This document shows positions 7,265-17,652 of a stretch of DNA of 64,000 nucleotides, piece after piece. The notes under the pieces are model-generated. The model saw only the letters and a program-made list of their open reading frames with translations. It made no database searches and was not told the origin of the DNA. Made by a program: the position numbers and the translations under genes. How positions within the stretch are numbered: the first letter of the stretch is position 1; each line of letters opens with the position of its first letter. This stretch comes from Phycisphaeraceae bacterium (GTDB taxonomy: Bacteria > Planctomycetota > Phycisphaerae > Phycisphaerales > Phycisphaeraceae): NCBI GenBank assembly GCA_040222855.1, contig JAVKCD010000025.1, positions 310,001-374,000 on the forward strand, written 5' to 3'.

Positions 7265-10200
7265 ATGGCTCGCATCCGACAACGTGATTCACTCATCAAG
7301 GCGACGCGTGCCACCAGCCACGCGCTCCCGGCGCTCGCCATCATGGTGATCACCTTGAGATACCTTGCCATGACTCCCAACGTCCTGCTCGCTCAGCAGA
7401 GCCCCCAGGCCTCCTTGATCGAGATCGATCCGGAGCCGTTGCCGGCTATTATCTCTCTTCGTGACGCTCAGTCCGGCCGTCATGTCTCGCTCTCTCTCCT
7501 CGACCTGGCTGGTGAGCCCGATGAGGCAACATGGTTCTCGTCCCGAGCCAGCGGCAACCTCAGCACACCGGATGCCGAACCGCTCGCCTGGTCATGGGAA
7601 CAAAACGCCAGTGGAAACGCGCTCGAAGCTGAGCTAGGGCTCGAAGTCGCGCAAGGCGGCATCACCGAGCCGTTGATCCTCGAACTGGTCATTCCCGAGC
7701 TACCAGGCGTCGAACACGACTGGCTGCTGTTCCGGGACCAGGAGGTCACAACCGGAACCTTCGGCCGCCGAACGACCGCCGACGGTCAGGCGAGCTCGCA
7801 GGAGAACGAGAGCCAGGTGATCACCCGCGCTGACACCATCGCCGTGCGCACCAACACCGACGGCTACCTGGTGCTCGATCAGATGGTTGGTATCGAGGGC
7901 GTTCTGAGGTTCGAGGACGACCGTCAGCGACGCCCTGCATTTACTGCCCGGCTGCTGCTCAAACCCGCTGATGGCAAGGCCACGATTGGCTTTCGGATTA
8001 GACAAGTGCCCTATCTCCAGATCATGCGGGCTAAGGATCGCGCGCTCGCCAGCATGCACCCGGGAAGGGCACGCTTCGCCAGCCAGGGCCCGCCCGCAGT
8101 CCGCGACGTCCGCCTGTCGGCCACTAGCCTGGACGCCTACGACCCGCTGACCATCACCGCCGAACTCTCCGGTCAGTGGATCAACCCCTTCGACCCCGAG
8201 GACGTCACGCTCGACGCGATCATCACCCTACCGGACGGCCGACGCCTGACGGTGCCCGGCTATCTCAATCAGCCGCACCGCGCCGAGACGGTAGACGGTC
8301 GCCAGGTCATCACCCCGGCGGGCGAGCCTCGCTGGGAAGTTCGTTTCACGCCCAGCCAGCCTGGCCTATACGAGATCCGCTTGGTGCTCGACGACGGCGC
8401 CGGCAGAGCTTCCTCCGAGATGCACCACGTCGAGGTCAGACCGGCCGATAGCAGTGGCTTCATCCGTGTCGCCAAGGGCAACCCCAGCTACTTCGAGTTC
8501 GACGACAGCTCGCTCTATTTCCCGATCGGCATGAACATTGGCTGGTCGGGCGAAGCGGGCACGCGCGACTACGAGATGTACCTTAGCCGGATGGCCGAGC
8601 ACCAGGCCAACTTCGTACGCATCTGGCTCGGCCCGACCTTCAACCGCATGGGACTCGAACGCGGCATCGATCCCGAACTCCCTGGGGCCAACGGCCTGGG
8701 CTGGATTGATCTGGCAGCTGCCTGGAAGATCGACGAGGTCTTCGACATCGCTCGCCGTCACGATATCCGGCTGATGGTCGCGATCGAGTCCTTCAGCGCG
8801 ATGCGCGACTCGGGCGAGCCGCGCCACTGGCACGAATCGCCCTACAACGTCGCGCTCGGCGGGCCGCTGAGACGCACCGGCGAGATGCTCTCGGACCACA
8901 CTGCACGCGTGCTCTTCCGACATAGGCTGCGCTATATCGTGGCCCGCTACGGACACCACACGACACTCCTCAACTGGGAACTCTGGAACGAGGTCAACGG
9001 CATCGACGGCTACGACTCCGAGGCTTCTGCGTCCTGGCACGCCGAGATGGCTGACGAAATCAAACACCTCGACGCCTACGACCACCCGATCTCCACCAGT
9101 TTCTGGATCAACCATGGCGACGAGGCGGTCGATCGTCTGCCGCAACTCGATTTCACCCAGACCCACGTCTACGGCGCCACCGATATCCCGCGATACTTCA
9201 TCCCAATCGCCCGACGCAAGCTGGCCAAATACGACAAGCCCCATCTCTTCGGCGAGTACGGCGTGAACGTCTCAGCTGCTGGCTCGACCGGCGTCGACAT
9301 GGAAGGGATCCACCTCCACAACGGCCACTGGGCGGCGCTCCTCTCTGGATCGGCAGGTGGGCCCATGGTCTGGTGGTGGGACAACTACGTCCACCCCAAC
9401 GACCTTTATCACCACTTCACACCACTCGCTCGATTTGTTAGAGGTATGCCGTTGCATCGCATAGGCTTCCGGGCGATAGAAGAAGTTTCGCTCAGCAGCA
9501 CCCTCCCGACTGATCCCGACGCGCCTCGACGCCCGCTGATCATCCACCCCGAGGCGCGCAGCTGGAATGCCTGTGACGTCAATCAGCCGCGCACGTTCAC
9601 CATCGCCGAAGATGGACGCATCTCCGATTTCGATGTCCTACCAGCAGCCCTTCAGAGCGATCAGGGGGGCAACGCTCACCTTCACAACCCCTCAACCTTC
9701 CGACTCTCCCTGCCGCAGCCCGCACAGTTCATCGTCCACGTCGAAGGTATCTCCGGATGGTCCGGCTCCCGGCTCCAGGTCAGCTTGAACGGCGAGCTGC
9801 GAATCGATGAAGACTTTCCGGACGACAACGGCGCTTCGCGGCAGCTGATTCACACCTACGACGGGCCCTACACAATCGATCTGCCCGCAGGGGACCACGA
9901 GATCATCGTGGCCAACAAGGGCGAGGACTGGATGAACGTCTCCTACGAGATCACCGACTACCTGCCCGCGGGCCAGCCCAATGTTGACGTCTGGGCCGCC
10001 CGCTTCGACGAGCCGGCTAAAGATGGACTAGTCGCCGTGGTCTGGCTCCGTGACAGCAAACTGACTTGGAGGAAGCAGCAGAATGATTCCCCGGAACTCG
10101 ACCGCTGGGATCACCTGAGACTGACGATCCCCGACCTGGCTAGCGGGGATTACACGATCGAGTGGTGGGATACGATGAAGGGTACGGTGACGGGTTCCAC

Positions 10201-10306
10201 CGCTGTGACGGTGTCCGGCCGGAATCTGTCGTTGGATGTCCCAGAGTTTCACCAAAGTCTCGCGGCGAAGATTCGGCTAAAGAACTACGCCAGACAGGAG
10301 AACTAA
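7265..10306 (+). CDS. Large secreted glycosidase, DUF5060 plus GH5-like catalytic domain
   Basis: 1013 residues from the ATG at 7265; the longer frame from 7214 would overlap the upstream gene and only adds residues before a signal-like segment (ALAIMVITLRYLAMTPNVLLA). A beta-rich N-terminal region is followed by a DUF5060-like domain (about residues 270-395, ending YEIRLVLDDGAGRASSEMHHVEV). A TIM-barrel catalytic domain then starts YFPIGMNIGWSG. LLNWELWNEVNG gives the predicted acid/base Glu576, and HLFGEYGVN gives the nucleophile Glu664, as in clan GH-A. The last 250 residues are beta-sandwich modules. There is no PEP-CTERM or dockerin loop, unlike its neighbours, so it may be free in the periplasm or secreted. 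Likely substrate is a mannan- or glucan-type polysaccharide; specificity is not readable. Confidence 0.8.
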   Translation: MARIRQRDSLIKATRATSHALPALAIMVITLRYLAMTPNVLLAQQSPQASLIEIDPEPLPAIISLRDAQSGRHVSLSLLDLAGEPDEATWFSSRASGNLSTPDAEPLAWSWEQNASGNALEAELGLEVAQGGITEPLILELVIPELPGVEHDWLLFRDQEVTTGTFGRRTTADGQASSQENESQVITRADTIAVRTNTDGYLVLDQMVGIEGVLRFEDDRQRRPAFTARLLLKPADGKATIGFRIRQVPYLQIMRAKDRALASMHPGRARFASQGPPAVRDVRLSATSLDAYDPLTITAELSGQWINPFDPEDVTLDAIITLPDGRRLTVPGYLNQPHRAETVDGRQVITPAGEPRWEVRFTPSQPGLYEIRLVLDDGAGRASSEMHHVEVRPADSSGFIRVAKGNPSYFEFDDSSLYFPIGMNIGWSGEAGTRDYEMYLSRMAEHQANFVRIWLGPTFNRMGLERGIDPELPGANGLGWIDLAAAWKIDEVFDIARRHDIRLMVAIESFSAMRDSGEPRHWHESPYNVALGGPLRRTGEMLSDHTARVLFRHRLRYIVARYGHHTTLLNWELWNEVNGIDGYDSEASASWHAEMADEIKHLDAYDHPISTSFWINHGDEAVDRLPQLDFTQTHVYGATDIPRYFIPIARRKLAKYDKPHLFGEYGVNVSAAGSTGVDMEGIHLHNGHWAALLSGSAGGPMVWWWDNYVHPNDLYHHFTPLARFVRGMPLHRIGFRAIEEVSLSSTLPTDPDAPRRPLIIHPEARSWNACDVNQPRTFTIAEDGRISDFDVLPAALQSDQGGNAHLHNPSTFRLSLPQPAQFIVHVEGISGWSGSRLQVSLNGELRIDEDFPDDNGASRQLIHTYDGPYTIDLPAGDHEIIVANKGEDWMNVSYEITDYLPAGQPNVDVWAARFDEPAKDGLVAVVWLRDSKLTWRKQQNDSPELDRWDHLRLTIPDLASGDYTIEWWDTMKGTVTGSTAVTVSGRNLSLDVPEFHQSLAAKIRLKNYARQEN

Positions 10307-10691
10307 ACACAAATCACAACTCGAAGACTCAACCCAAGGTTGGACCCAGGACGGGAGCATCGCATTCTGCCAGAAGTAAGGGTTACGACTGGCACAAGCA
10401 CCCGGGGCAGGTCAATACCTAACAGCACAAAGCACTGAATACACCATCTTCTCAAAGCACCACTGAATAACTCAGTCTCCGTAGTCATCCCAACCATGCC
10501 CAGCGGTCAGAGGGATCGAACACGACATCAACCTGGTACGGCGCGAGGCCACGAAAAGCGCTAACCCACCCAACCTACGAAAACTATAGATCACTCACCC
10601 CACCCCTCAGCCAAGGCTTACGGCGCCTACATCAGACCGACATCTAAATTGGCCTGATCGCTACCAAACCTTCACATGCTAATCTTCACCC
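10307..10691. other. Gene-free stretch between GH5-like and TPR genes
   Basis: 385 bp with no credible coding potential: the short frames are low-complexity and lack ribosome sites. I see no strong hairpin with a U tract and no clear promoter. Composition is less G+C-rich than the flanking genes. It marks the right end of the first glycan locus. Confidence 0.6.
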
Positions 10692-12344
10692 ATGAACGAC
10701 CCCCTCCTCGCCAAGATCTTAGAAGCCGAACAGCAACTCGCTTTTGGGAACCTTGACGCCGCCTCCGAAGCCGCCGAGTTGGCCCTCGTCAACGCCCTAC
10801 CTCACGCCGGCCTCGCCCTCAACGTCCTCGGGCACATCGCCGCCCACCGTCGCGAAAACCAGCTCGCCCTCACCCTCTGGGAAACCGCCACCCGCGCCGC
10901 CCCCGCCATCCCCCAGCCCTGGGTCTCCCTGGGCGGGGCACACTTCGAGCTTCAGCAGTTCGATCGCGCCATCTCTTGCTTCCGCGAAGCCCTACGCCGC
11001 GACGAGAGCCTCACCGCCGTCCGCATGCAACTCGGCATCGCCCTCCAGCACGCCGGCCAACACCAGCAGGCTATCGACGAACTCCGCGCCATCCTCACCC
11101 ACGACCCCTCCAACCCCGAAGGCCCCGTCGCTCTCGCCACTTCCCTCCACGAACTCGGTCGCACCAAACAAGCCATCGAAGCCCTCGAACAATCCGCCGC
11201 ACAACACCCCAACCATCTCAAGACCCTCTCCAACCTCGGCGTCCTCCACGAAAAACTCGACCAGTTCGAACACGCCATCACCTGGTACGACAAAGCCCTC
11301 GCCCTCAACCCCGAGGACGCCCAAACACTCTTCAACCGCGGCAGTTCTCGCATTCAACTCCTCCAAATCAACAAAGCCCGCGCAGACTGGCAACGCGCCC
11401 TCCAACTCGACCCCGAACACGCCACCATCGCCAACAACCTCGCCATCCTCGAACTCCTCGACGGCAACCTCACCGAAGGCTTCGAACTCTTCGAAGCGCG
11501 ATGGAAAGTCCGACATCAGAAGTTCCCCATCCCCTACCCCGAATGGGACGGCTCACCCCTAGGCAGCAAACACCTCCTGCTCTTCGTCGAACAAGGCTTA
11601 GGCGACGCCCTCCAGTTCTGCCGCTACATCCCCATCCTCAAACATCAGCACCCCAACGCCACCTTCACCATCGCCACCCTCCCCACCCTTCACGACCTCC
11701 TCCGCTCACTAGCAGGACTCTCTTCCGTCGTCGATATCCACCCTCCCTACCCCCGCGCTGACTTCTCCCTCTCGCTCCTCTCGATCCCCCGCGTCCTCAA
11801 GACCACCCTCGACACCATCCCCGCCGACACCCCCTACCTCCACGCACCAACCAGCCTCGCTCGCACCTGGAAACAGAAGCTCGACGACCTCACCCCATCC
11901 GATAAACCCCGCGTCGGCCTCTTCTGGCAGGGCACCCAGGTCGAACCCCGCCGCACCATCAGACTCGAACAACTCCAACCGCTCTTCGACCAGTCAGACC
12001 GACTTACCTTCATCTCACTCCAGAAAGGCCAGGGCGAAGAAGAACTTGAAAAGGGGGGCTATCCCGTCACGCCTATCGGCCACCAGCTCCTCACCTACGC
12101 CGACACCGCCGCCGTCCTCGAACACCTCGACCTCGTCATCACCATCGACACATCCCTCGCCCACGCCGCTGGCGCACTCGCCCGACCCACCTGGACCCTA
12201 CTCCCCTTCCGCCCCGACTGGCGCTGGCTCCTCCACCGCAACGACTGCCCCTGGTACCCCACCATGCGCCTCTACCGCCAATCCACCCGCAACGACTGGT
12301 CTGAGCCCCTCGCTCAAATCGCCAACGACCTCCGCACCTGGTGA
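10692..12344 (+). CDS. TPR protein with C-terminal GT-B glycosyltransferase-like domain
   Basis: 550 residues. The first two thirds are tetratricopeptide repeats (for example DESLTAVRMQLGIALQHAGQ, then a unit starting HLKTLSNLGVLHEKLDQFEH and FNRGSSRIQLLQINKARADW). From about residue 290 the sequence changes to a Rossmann-like domain with LLLFVEQGLGDALQFCRYIP and, later, DLVITIDTSLAHAAGALARP. Both are features of the ADP-heptose:LPS heptosyltransferase-like (GT9-like) domains often fused to TPRs in Gram-negatives. It probably glycosylates protein or envelope glycan in the cytoplasm. The gene stands alone, convergent with the carboxypeptidase gene. Donor and acceptor are unknown. Confidence 0.78.
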   Translation: MNDPLLAKILEAEQQLAFGNLDAASEAAELALVNALPHAGLALNVLGHIAAHRRENQLALTLWETATRAAPAIPQPWVSLGGAHFELQQFDRAISCFREALRRDESLTAVRMQLGIALQHAGQHQQAIDELRAILTHDPSNPEGPVALATSLHELGRTKQAIEALEQSAAQHPNHLKTLSNLGVLHEKLDQFEHAITWYDKALALNPEDAQTLFNRGSSRIQLLQINKARADWQRALQLDPEHATIANNLAILELLDGNLTEGFELFEARWKVRHQKFPIPYPEWDGSPLGSKHLLLFVEQGLGDALQFCRYIPILKHQHPNATFTIATLPTLHDLLRSLAGLSSVVDIHPPYPRADFSLSLLSIPRVLKTTLDTIPADTPYLHAPTSLARTWKQKLDDLTPSDKPRVGLFWQGTQVEPRRTIRLEQLQPLFDQSDRLTFISLQKGQGEEELEKGGYPVTPIGHQLLTYADTAAVLEHLDLVITIDTSLAHAAGALARPTWTLLPFRPDWRWLLHRNDCPWYPTMRLYRQSTRNDWSEPLAQIANDLRTW

Positions 12345-12399
12345 CCTGCCCCCCCCTCAATCTGATCCGGACGCTTCCCCCGTTTCCTAGCGGAACGAT

Positions 12400-14673
12400 T
12401 CAGCAACCAAGGTTCCGACACCGCCCAGAAAGCAGAACAACAACGCACCAAACCAGCCCAGTTGGCTCAGGCACAGGCGCACTCAGCCCGAAGTCACTCG
12501 CCAGCAAAGACAAATCAATCAGATCAACAACACCCGAAAAATCGAGGTCACCCTCACCATGAACGCCCGGCGTCCCGAACGACGAGGCCAGAATCGATAG
12601 ATCGATCAGGTCCACCGTCCGGTCAAGATTCACATCCCCGCGCAAAGTGCCAAAGAGATCGCTGATCCAGAACACACCATCCTCTGCGTCCACAACGTCG
12701 TCGCCAGTCAAGTCAAGATTCGCCTCCCCCACAGCGATGGCCGCCTCAAGCAACGCCAGATCCTGAGCATCCAGGTGACCATCGCGGTCCAGGTCGCCGA
12801 CAATCCCTAGCGTCGGATTATCCGAAGACAACGAGATCAGAGCAATATCCAGAAACTCCCCGAGCCCGGCAAAGCTGTTGTTGATCACCAGCCGGATCGC
12901 GTTGGCATCTCGGCTCGGATCAATCGTGGCCGGCACACTCCCCAGCGGCTCGAAGGCACCGGCTCCGAGACGGGTATACACCTGATACAAGTCCGCATCG
13001 AGATCAAGCTCAATGACAATCATCAGCAGCCCATCAAGGATCGCTGAGTACGAACGCTGCCCATCTAACAACGTACCGGAGCCGAGTGCCTGCCCCGATA
13101 GAACAAACTGCCCCGACGCAACACGTTCGAGCTGCGCCTGTGCCGTGATCGTTGAGCCCGTCCCACCGTCAGAATCCAGGAATCCCAGCCTCACTTCCTC
13201 GTGCTCACTCGCGTCATAATCCGTCAGGTTCCAGCCTTCAATCACAAGCGAGAGATAGAGCGTGCCCTCGGACTGGTTGGGGATATCCAGGTAACTCGAT
13301 GCAAAGTTGTCACCGGGCTTTCGAACCCGCAGCACGCCATCCTCAACCGTCACGCCCGTTACATCCGAGCTGAACAGTGTCGAGCCCAGACTGTTGCTGG
13401 CACCCGTCAGCATCGTCCCGTTGCTGTCATCAAACTCAAAACGCTCATCAAGAATCGGTGCCAGCGCAGCCGCAAAAGCCAGCCCGACGTTCATGCCGAA
13501 AGTATGGAACCGCTCAATATCCCAACCCGGAATAAACTGAGTCTCAAACGTGCTGTAGAACTCCGCATTCAGACGATCACGCCCGAAACGCATCCCGGTC
13601 CAGTTGGTCACCGAAGCGTCATACGTCGCAATGATCGGCTCTCGCGCCGTAATGTCCTGCCAGAACGGATCGAGATGAAGCCCCGCGTCAATATCTACAA
13701 AACCAAAGTGCTCCTCGGTATCCGTCCACGAGTGAAAATCAACGAAATAATCCACATCAGCGCCCGTGTCGGCCTTCATCGCCTCACCGACAATCTTGAG
13801 GTCGGTCATATCGTCGTAAAGAAACTCGTTCCAGAACCGATTCATATCACGATCAGGATGCTCCACACCCGAACGATTCAAACCCGCGTAACGACCATCA
13901 GGATTGACCAACGGATAAACATAGAACTCCGCTGCCTCACGCAGCGCCGTCGCACGGGGATCATCACTCACCAGAAAGTTCACAATCCCCTCAAGCACAT
14001 GACCAGCCGGACCCTCATTCGGATGCACGCCTGACGCCAGCACCACCTTCTCCTTGACACCCGCCACACCTCCATCGGTGATCTTGTAACCATAGAGATC
14101 ACTCGGACTGATCTGCCGGCCGATGTCATCGATCCCCCCAGGGCTCTGGCCCAGCACAAAGTTCGCATCCCCTGACAACGTCGGACTCACCCAGGGACTT
14201 CCCATCAGCGAGGCCGTGTGCGCCTCGACACGACCCACTTCATAAGGAAGCCCGTAGGCGACGTACACCGTGCTCTCATCAAACGCCTCATCATTCCAGA
14301 AGCTGTACGTCCCCGAACCCGACTGCCAGATGTTGTTATCAAAGAATCGCCAATCCTGCTGATCGTAACTGTAGACCATCTCGTGATTGGCCAGCCGTGA
14401 AGACCCCGACGAGAAATCATCATCAATCGTAAACGTCGGCTGCGCACCACCAACACCCGCTGCAGAAAAGTAGAGCCATTTCCAGTCGCCGGGATAAAAG
14501 TTGTCCCGCCCCGCCAGCGTAATAAAGTTACCGTTGATCGACGAGCCACTCTCATCAAGAGAGCCGGTGTCGAAGTTGCCACTCAGCGTGATAACCCCAT
14601 GCGTCGGCTCCGCCAGGGCCAGCATCACCGCAGCCGTCCACATCAAACCAAACCGTCGTGGGCTCAACTTCAT
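12400..14673 (-). CDS. Secreted M14-like zinc carboxypeptidase with dockerin-like repeats and PEP-CTERM
   Basis: 757 residues from the ATG at 14673, preferred over a longer frame because it places the signal peptide (MWTAAVMLALAEPTHG) correctly. An N-terminal beta domain (about 25-170) precedes an M14 peptidase domain. GVHPNEGP supplies zinc ligands His217 and Glu220, NPDGRY and NRFW are typical substrate-site motifs, DFHSW gives the third ligand His314, and STFETQF carries the probable catalytic Glu. A jelly-roll-like domain follows (about 420-610) that resembles the main domain of the protein at 17653-18831. The tail has calcium-loop units (DLDRDGHLDAQDLALL, DVNLDRTVDLIDLSILASSF, DLDFSGVVDLIDLSLLASDF) and a weak PEP-CTERM (VPEPTGLVWCVVVLLSGR) with fewer arginines than usual. 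It probably trims peptides outside the cell. Confidence 0.83.
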   Translation of the reverse strand: MKLSPRRFGLMWTAAVMLALAEPTHGVITLSGNFDTGSLDESGSSINGNFITLAGRDNFYPGDWKWLYFSAAGVGGAQPTFTIDDDFSSGSSRLANHEMVYSYDQQDWRFFDNNIWQSGSGTYSFWNDEAFDESTVYVAYGLPYEVGRVEAHTASLMGSPWVSPTLSGDANFVLGQSPGGIDDIGRQISPSDLYGYKITDGGVAGVKEKVVLASGVHPNEGPAGHVLEGIVNFLVSDDPRATALREAAEFYVYPLVNPDGRYAGLNRSGVEHPDRDMNRFWNEFLYDDMTDLKIVGEAMKADTGADVDYFVDFHSWTDTEEHFGFVDIDAGLHLDPFWQDITAREPIIATYDASVTNWTGMRFGRDRLNAEFYSTFETQFIPGWDIERFHTFGMNVGLAFAAALAPILDERFEFDDSNGTMLTGASNSLGSTLFSSDVTGVTVEDGVLRVRKPGDNFASSYLDIPNQSEGTLYLSLVIEGWNLTDYDASEHEEVRLGFLDSDGGTGSTITAQAQLERVASGQFVLSGQALGSGTLLDGQRSYSAILDGLLMIVIELDLDADLYQVYTRLGAGAFEPLGSVPATIDPSRDANAIRLVINNSFAGLGEFLDIALISLSSDNPTLGIVGDLDRDGHLDAQDLALLEAAIAVGEANLDLTGDDVVDAEDGVFWISDLFGTLRGDVNLDRTVDLIDLSILASSFGTPGVHGEGDLDFSGVVDLIDLSLLASDFGLSAPVPEPTGLVWCVVVLLSGRCRNLGC

Positions 14674-14746
14674 AGTCTTTCTCGCACCCTCAGAGGGTAC
14701 CCTCTCGTTGACAAACGCCAACTGGATTCATCGCCTGACCCGAGAC

Positions 14747-16438
14747 TTACCAGGCAACCGCAAAGTTGGTCCGCCGCGTGTCCGCTGTCGCCTCCACCCG
14801 CCCATCAGGCAACCACCGAATCATCCCACCAGCCCCAAAGTAACGCCCCACCCGATCGTGCATCTGAGTCTCCCAACCTGCCTCCTCCAGCGTCTCCGCC
14901 ACCGCTCGCGGCATCCCCTGCTCAAGATCAATCACATTCCCGCCCTGACGCGAAGTAGTCGCCCGCCGCAAGTGATAACGAGGCTGGTCAATCGCCTCGG
15001 CCGGCGACAAACCAAACATCAGCGTATCCATAAGCAACTGCAGCGTCGTCGTCGGAATCCGCTGCCCACCCGGAATCCCGATCGCCAACGCCGTTTGATC
15101 ACCGCGAGTCACCAGCGTCGGCGCAATCGTGCTCCGCGGACGCTGGCCAGGACCGATCAGGTTCGGAGAATCTGCCGTGTTCAGAGCAAAGTTGGTCATC
15201 GTGTTGTTCATCAGCACACCGGTGCCGGGCGCGATGACCGCAGCACCAAAATGCCAACTCAGCGACTGCGTCACGCTCACCACATTCCCACGACTGTCCG
15301 CAACAATGAAATGCGTCGTCGCATCAACGGTCGCTGACTCATCCGCTACCGCCTCTCGCGCCGGATCGAAGCTCGCCGCCCGGTCACGCAACGTGCCTGC
15401 GAATGCATCAGTCAGCATCGCCTCCGCATCTGCCCGTGCGCTCGGCACATCCGCAATCTGCCCAGCCATCGGCTCATAAACACCGAAAAGCGTCCGCCCG
15501 ACCTGATCCATCAGCGCAGCGCCCCGCGGATCAAACTCCGCCGCCGGCAAGCCTTCGAGTGCCTTGAGCGTCGCGAGAATCGTCACCCCACCCGTCGTTG
15601 GCGGAACGCTGCTAAAAACACGATACCCCCGGTAATCCGCCGCAAGCGGGTCCGACCACCGAACCTCGTAACCCGCAAAATCCTCTAGCGTCAGCGGAGC
15701 ACCCGCCGCCTGCGCAGCCGCAACAATCTCCTCAGCGATGCGCCCGCGATAGAAAGCATCAACCCCACGGTCCGCAATCAAATCGAGCGTCTCAGCCAGA
15801 TCAACATTCCGCAGCCGCTCACCCACACGCGGCAAACGACCATTCACCAGATACAACCGCGCCGCTTCCGCGTCCGCAAGCAGATACTCCAGCTTCGGCT
15901 CAAACTGACGCAGCATCGCCCCATCAATCACAACCCCTCGCCGAGCCAACTCAGCAGCAGGGCGGACCAACTCCCCCCATGGCCTCGAGCCCCACCGCTC
16001 GTGCATCGCCCCCAGCGCCGCCGGCATCCCCGGCACACACACACTCCGCCACCCCGTCATCCGCTCATCTCGCTCAAGCCCCCGGTACGCCATCACCTCA
16101 GGATTCGAGGAAGCCCGGTCAAGCGCCTCAAGCGCATAAACCTCACCTGTCTCCCCATCCCGGTACACCATCGCCAGCTTCCCCCCCAACCCCGACCCAT
16201 AAGCCTCACCAACCCCCACCGCCATCCCAACCGCCACCGCAGCATCAATAACGTTCCCACCCTCACGCAATACCCGTAGCCCAATCCACGACGCCTCAGG
16301 TGAAGCACTCACCACCGCGTAGTGATGACCAACAGCTACCTGAGGCGGAGAATCCACAGCAAAGACGAACGACGCCATCGTCAGTAGCGATAGAGCTAAG
16401 GTCCCAGGCATCCAGAGTCGATCAAGCCTAAAACTCAT
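14747..16438 (-). CDS. ggt: Gamma-glutamyltransferase
   Basis: 563 residues, normal for the family. A signal peptide (LALSLLTMASFVFA) sends it to the periplasm. It cleaves the gamma-glutamyl bond of glutathione and related peptides and should self-process into two subunits. Seen: ASWIGLRVLREGGNVIDAAV and YGSGLGGKLAMVY of the large subunit, then DATTHFIVAD, where Thr374 is the predicted processing site and nucleophile, and GPGQRPRSTIAPTLV and GIPGGQRIPTT of the small subunit. It lies between the carboxypeptidase and a pseudopilin gene, all on the minus strand. With the M14 enzyme it suggests extracellular or periplasmic peptide salvage, which is inference. Confidence 0.92.
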   Translation of the reverse strand: MSFRLDRLWMPGTLALSLLTMASFVFAVDSPPQVAVGHHYAVVSASPEASWIGLRVLREGGNVIDAAVAVGMAVGVGEAYGSGLGGKLAMVYRDGETGEVYALEALDRASSNPEVMAYRGLERDERMTGWRSVCVPGMPAALGAMHERWGSRPWGELVRPAAELARRGVVIDGAMLRQFEPKLEYLLADAEAARLYLVNGRLPRVGERLRNVDLAETLDLIADRGVDAFYRGRIAEEIVAAAQAAGAPLTLEDFAGYEVRWSDPLAADYRGYRVFSSVPPTTGGVTILATLKALEGLPAAEFDPRGAALMDQVGRTLFGVYEPMAGQIADVPSARADAEAMLTDAFAGTLRDRAASFDPAREAVADESATVDATTHFIVADSRGNVVSVTQSLSWHFGAAVIAPGTGVLMNNTMTNFALNTADSPNLIGPGQRPRSTIAPTLVTRGDQTALAIGIPGGQRIPTTTLQLLMDTLMFGLSPAEAIDQPRYHLRRATTSRQGGNVIDLEQGMPRAVAETLEEAGWETQMHDRVGRYFGAGGMIRWLPDGRVEATADTRRTNFAVAW

Positions 16439-16486
16439 GGACGCGTCCTCTTGTTGATCGACTCGGCCCTTCCGTGCGACCGCTGC

Positions 16487-17344
16487 TTATTCGTTGTTGT
16501 CGGTGTTGGCTGGCACATCATCAATGCTACGCATCTCAGTGTGGCCATCAAAGAAAACAAAGTTCCAGCCGTTCCCGCTCCGATGCGGTGGCGGGATATC
16601 ACGGCTACCCAGACCGGTGGACAGGCCGTAGGGCCCCTCCGAGAAGTCCATCATGGACCACACACTTGAAGCCCCTCTAGCTTGCCCTTGATCCTGTAAC
16701 TCAGGCGAGATCGATGTATCAACACCGCCCACAATCAGGTCAGATCGCTTCGGCCGGTCCGCTCCTTCGGGTTCGCCAGATAGTGGTGAAGGGTGACCAA
16801 ATATCCGAGGCGGAATCGTATCGGCCTGGTTGTTCACCATGTAAGCAAATGCACGAATCTGACCATTGTTAGAGTTACTCCGAGTCACATCCCACGCAAT
16901 CTCATTCTCAGGGCACTTCCAGATATCCGCATCAGAATCATCAGCAGCCTGCTGCCCGGACGCAGGCAACTCCCAGCCCATGGGCAGATAATCTTCGAGG
17001 TACCAGATCAGACTCGCCGCCTGAATCTTCTTACCATCGGACGGGTTCACAAAGCCTAAAAATGGATTGCGCTGCTGGTACGTGTGGATCAACTCAACAC
17101 CACGAAAGATCGGGCCAGGTAACGTTCCCTGGTCCACTTCATAGTTCAGGACTGCTGTATTGACCTGGCGCATACCGCTCGCACACACCATCTGCCGAGC
17201 CGTCGACCTCGCAGCACCCAACGCTGGTAACAGGATCCCGATCAGCAACGCAATAATCGAGATCACCACCAGCAACTCAATCAGCGTAAAGCCGCCAGCC
17301 ATCATCCCACCACCCCTGCGGACACCCAACGGGTACTTCCTCAT
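16487..17344 (-). CDS. Pseudopilin-like protein with H-xn-DG motif
   Basis: 285 residues. A 17-residue basic leader ends in GG, followed by FTLIELLVVISIIALL, the prepilin peptidase cleavage site and transmembrane helix, running into LPALGAARSTARQM. The C-terminal domain ends PPPHRSGNGWNFVFFDGHTE, an H-x11-DG form of the motif common in planctomycete pseudopilin families. The first 30 mature residues are almost identical to those of the proteins at 3207 and 30047, while the rest is unrelated by eye. Unlike those two it has no small PEP-CTERM gene directly upstream on its strand, but a PEP-CTERM gene starts divergently 308 bp away. Function unknown beyond membrane insertion by the prepilin peptidase pathway. 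Confidence 0.83.
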   Translation of the reverse strand: MRKYPLGVRRGGGMMAGGFTLIELLVVISIIALLIGILLPALGAARSTARQMVCASGMRQVNTAVLNYEVDQGTLPGPIFRGVELIHTYQQRNPFLGFVNPSDGKKIQAASLIWYLEDYLPMGWELPASGQQAADDSDADIWKCPENEIAWDVTRSNSNNGQIRAFAYMVNNQADTIPPRIFGHPSPLSGEPEGADRPKRSDLIVGGVDTSISPELQDQGQARGASSVWSMMDFSEGPYGLSTGLGSRDIPPPHRSGNGWNFVFFDGHTEMRSIDDVPANTDNNE

Positions 17345-17652
17345 GAGAACCGTCCCTATCCATAGTTAAGAAAAACGCCAGCACATCAAAGCCTGCGGCC
17401 CAAAGCCGCGCACAAAGACAAGCCTCGCACAAACTAAACTCGACTCTGTCTTGTTCATACCGACGACCGACAGCCCTGACAGCAGGGATTCAAGACTTCA
17501 TCAACACAGGCCTCTAAAAAGTCTTGCCTCAGCCGCCATGTATAGAATAGACTACATCAGGTCCTGTGGCTCGGGAAGTCCATTGATCACTTAAACTTAT
17601 GCAAGCCCACTCTTATAGAACAATCCGGCATAGCCGGACGGAGGAGAGAACC
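17345..17652. other. Divergent intergenic region between pseudopilin and PEP-CTERM genes
   Basis: 308 bp holding the promoters of two divergent genes. A GGAGGAGAG ribosome site precedes the ATG at 17653. TATAGAAT at about 17541-17548 is a plausible -10-like element but lacks a well-placed -35. No coding potential is seen. Confidence 0.45.

Noticed and set aside
10307-10497. Short minus-strand frame in the gap after the GH5-like gene
   Set aside because: No ribosome site, no recognisable motif and mixed composition; probably chance.
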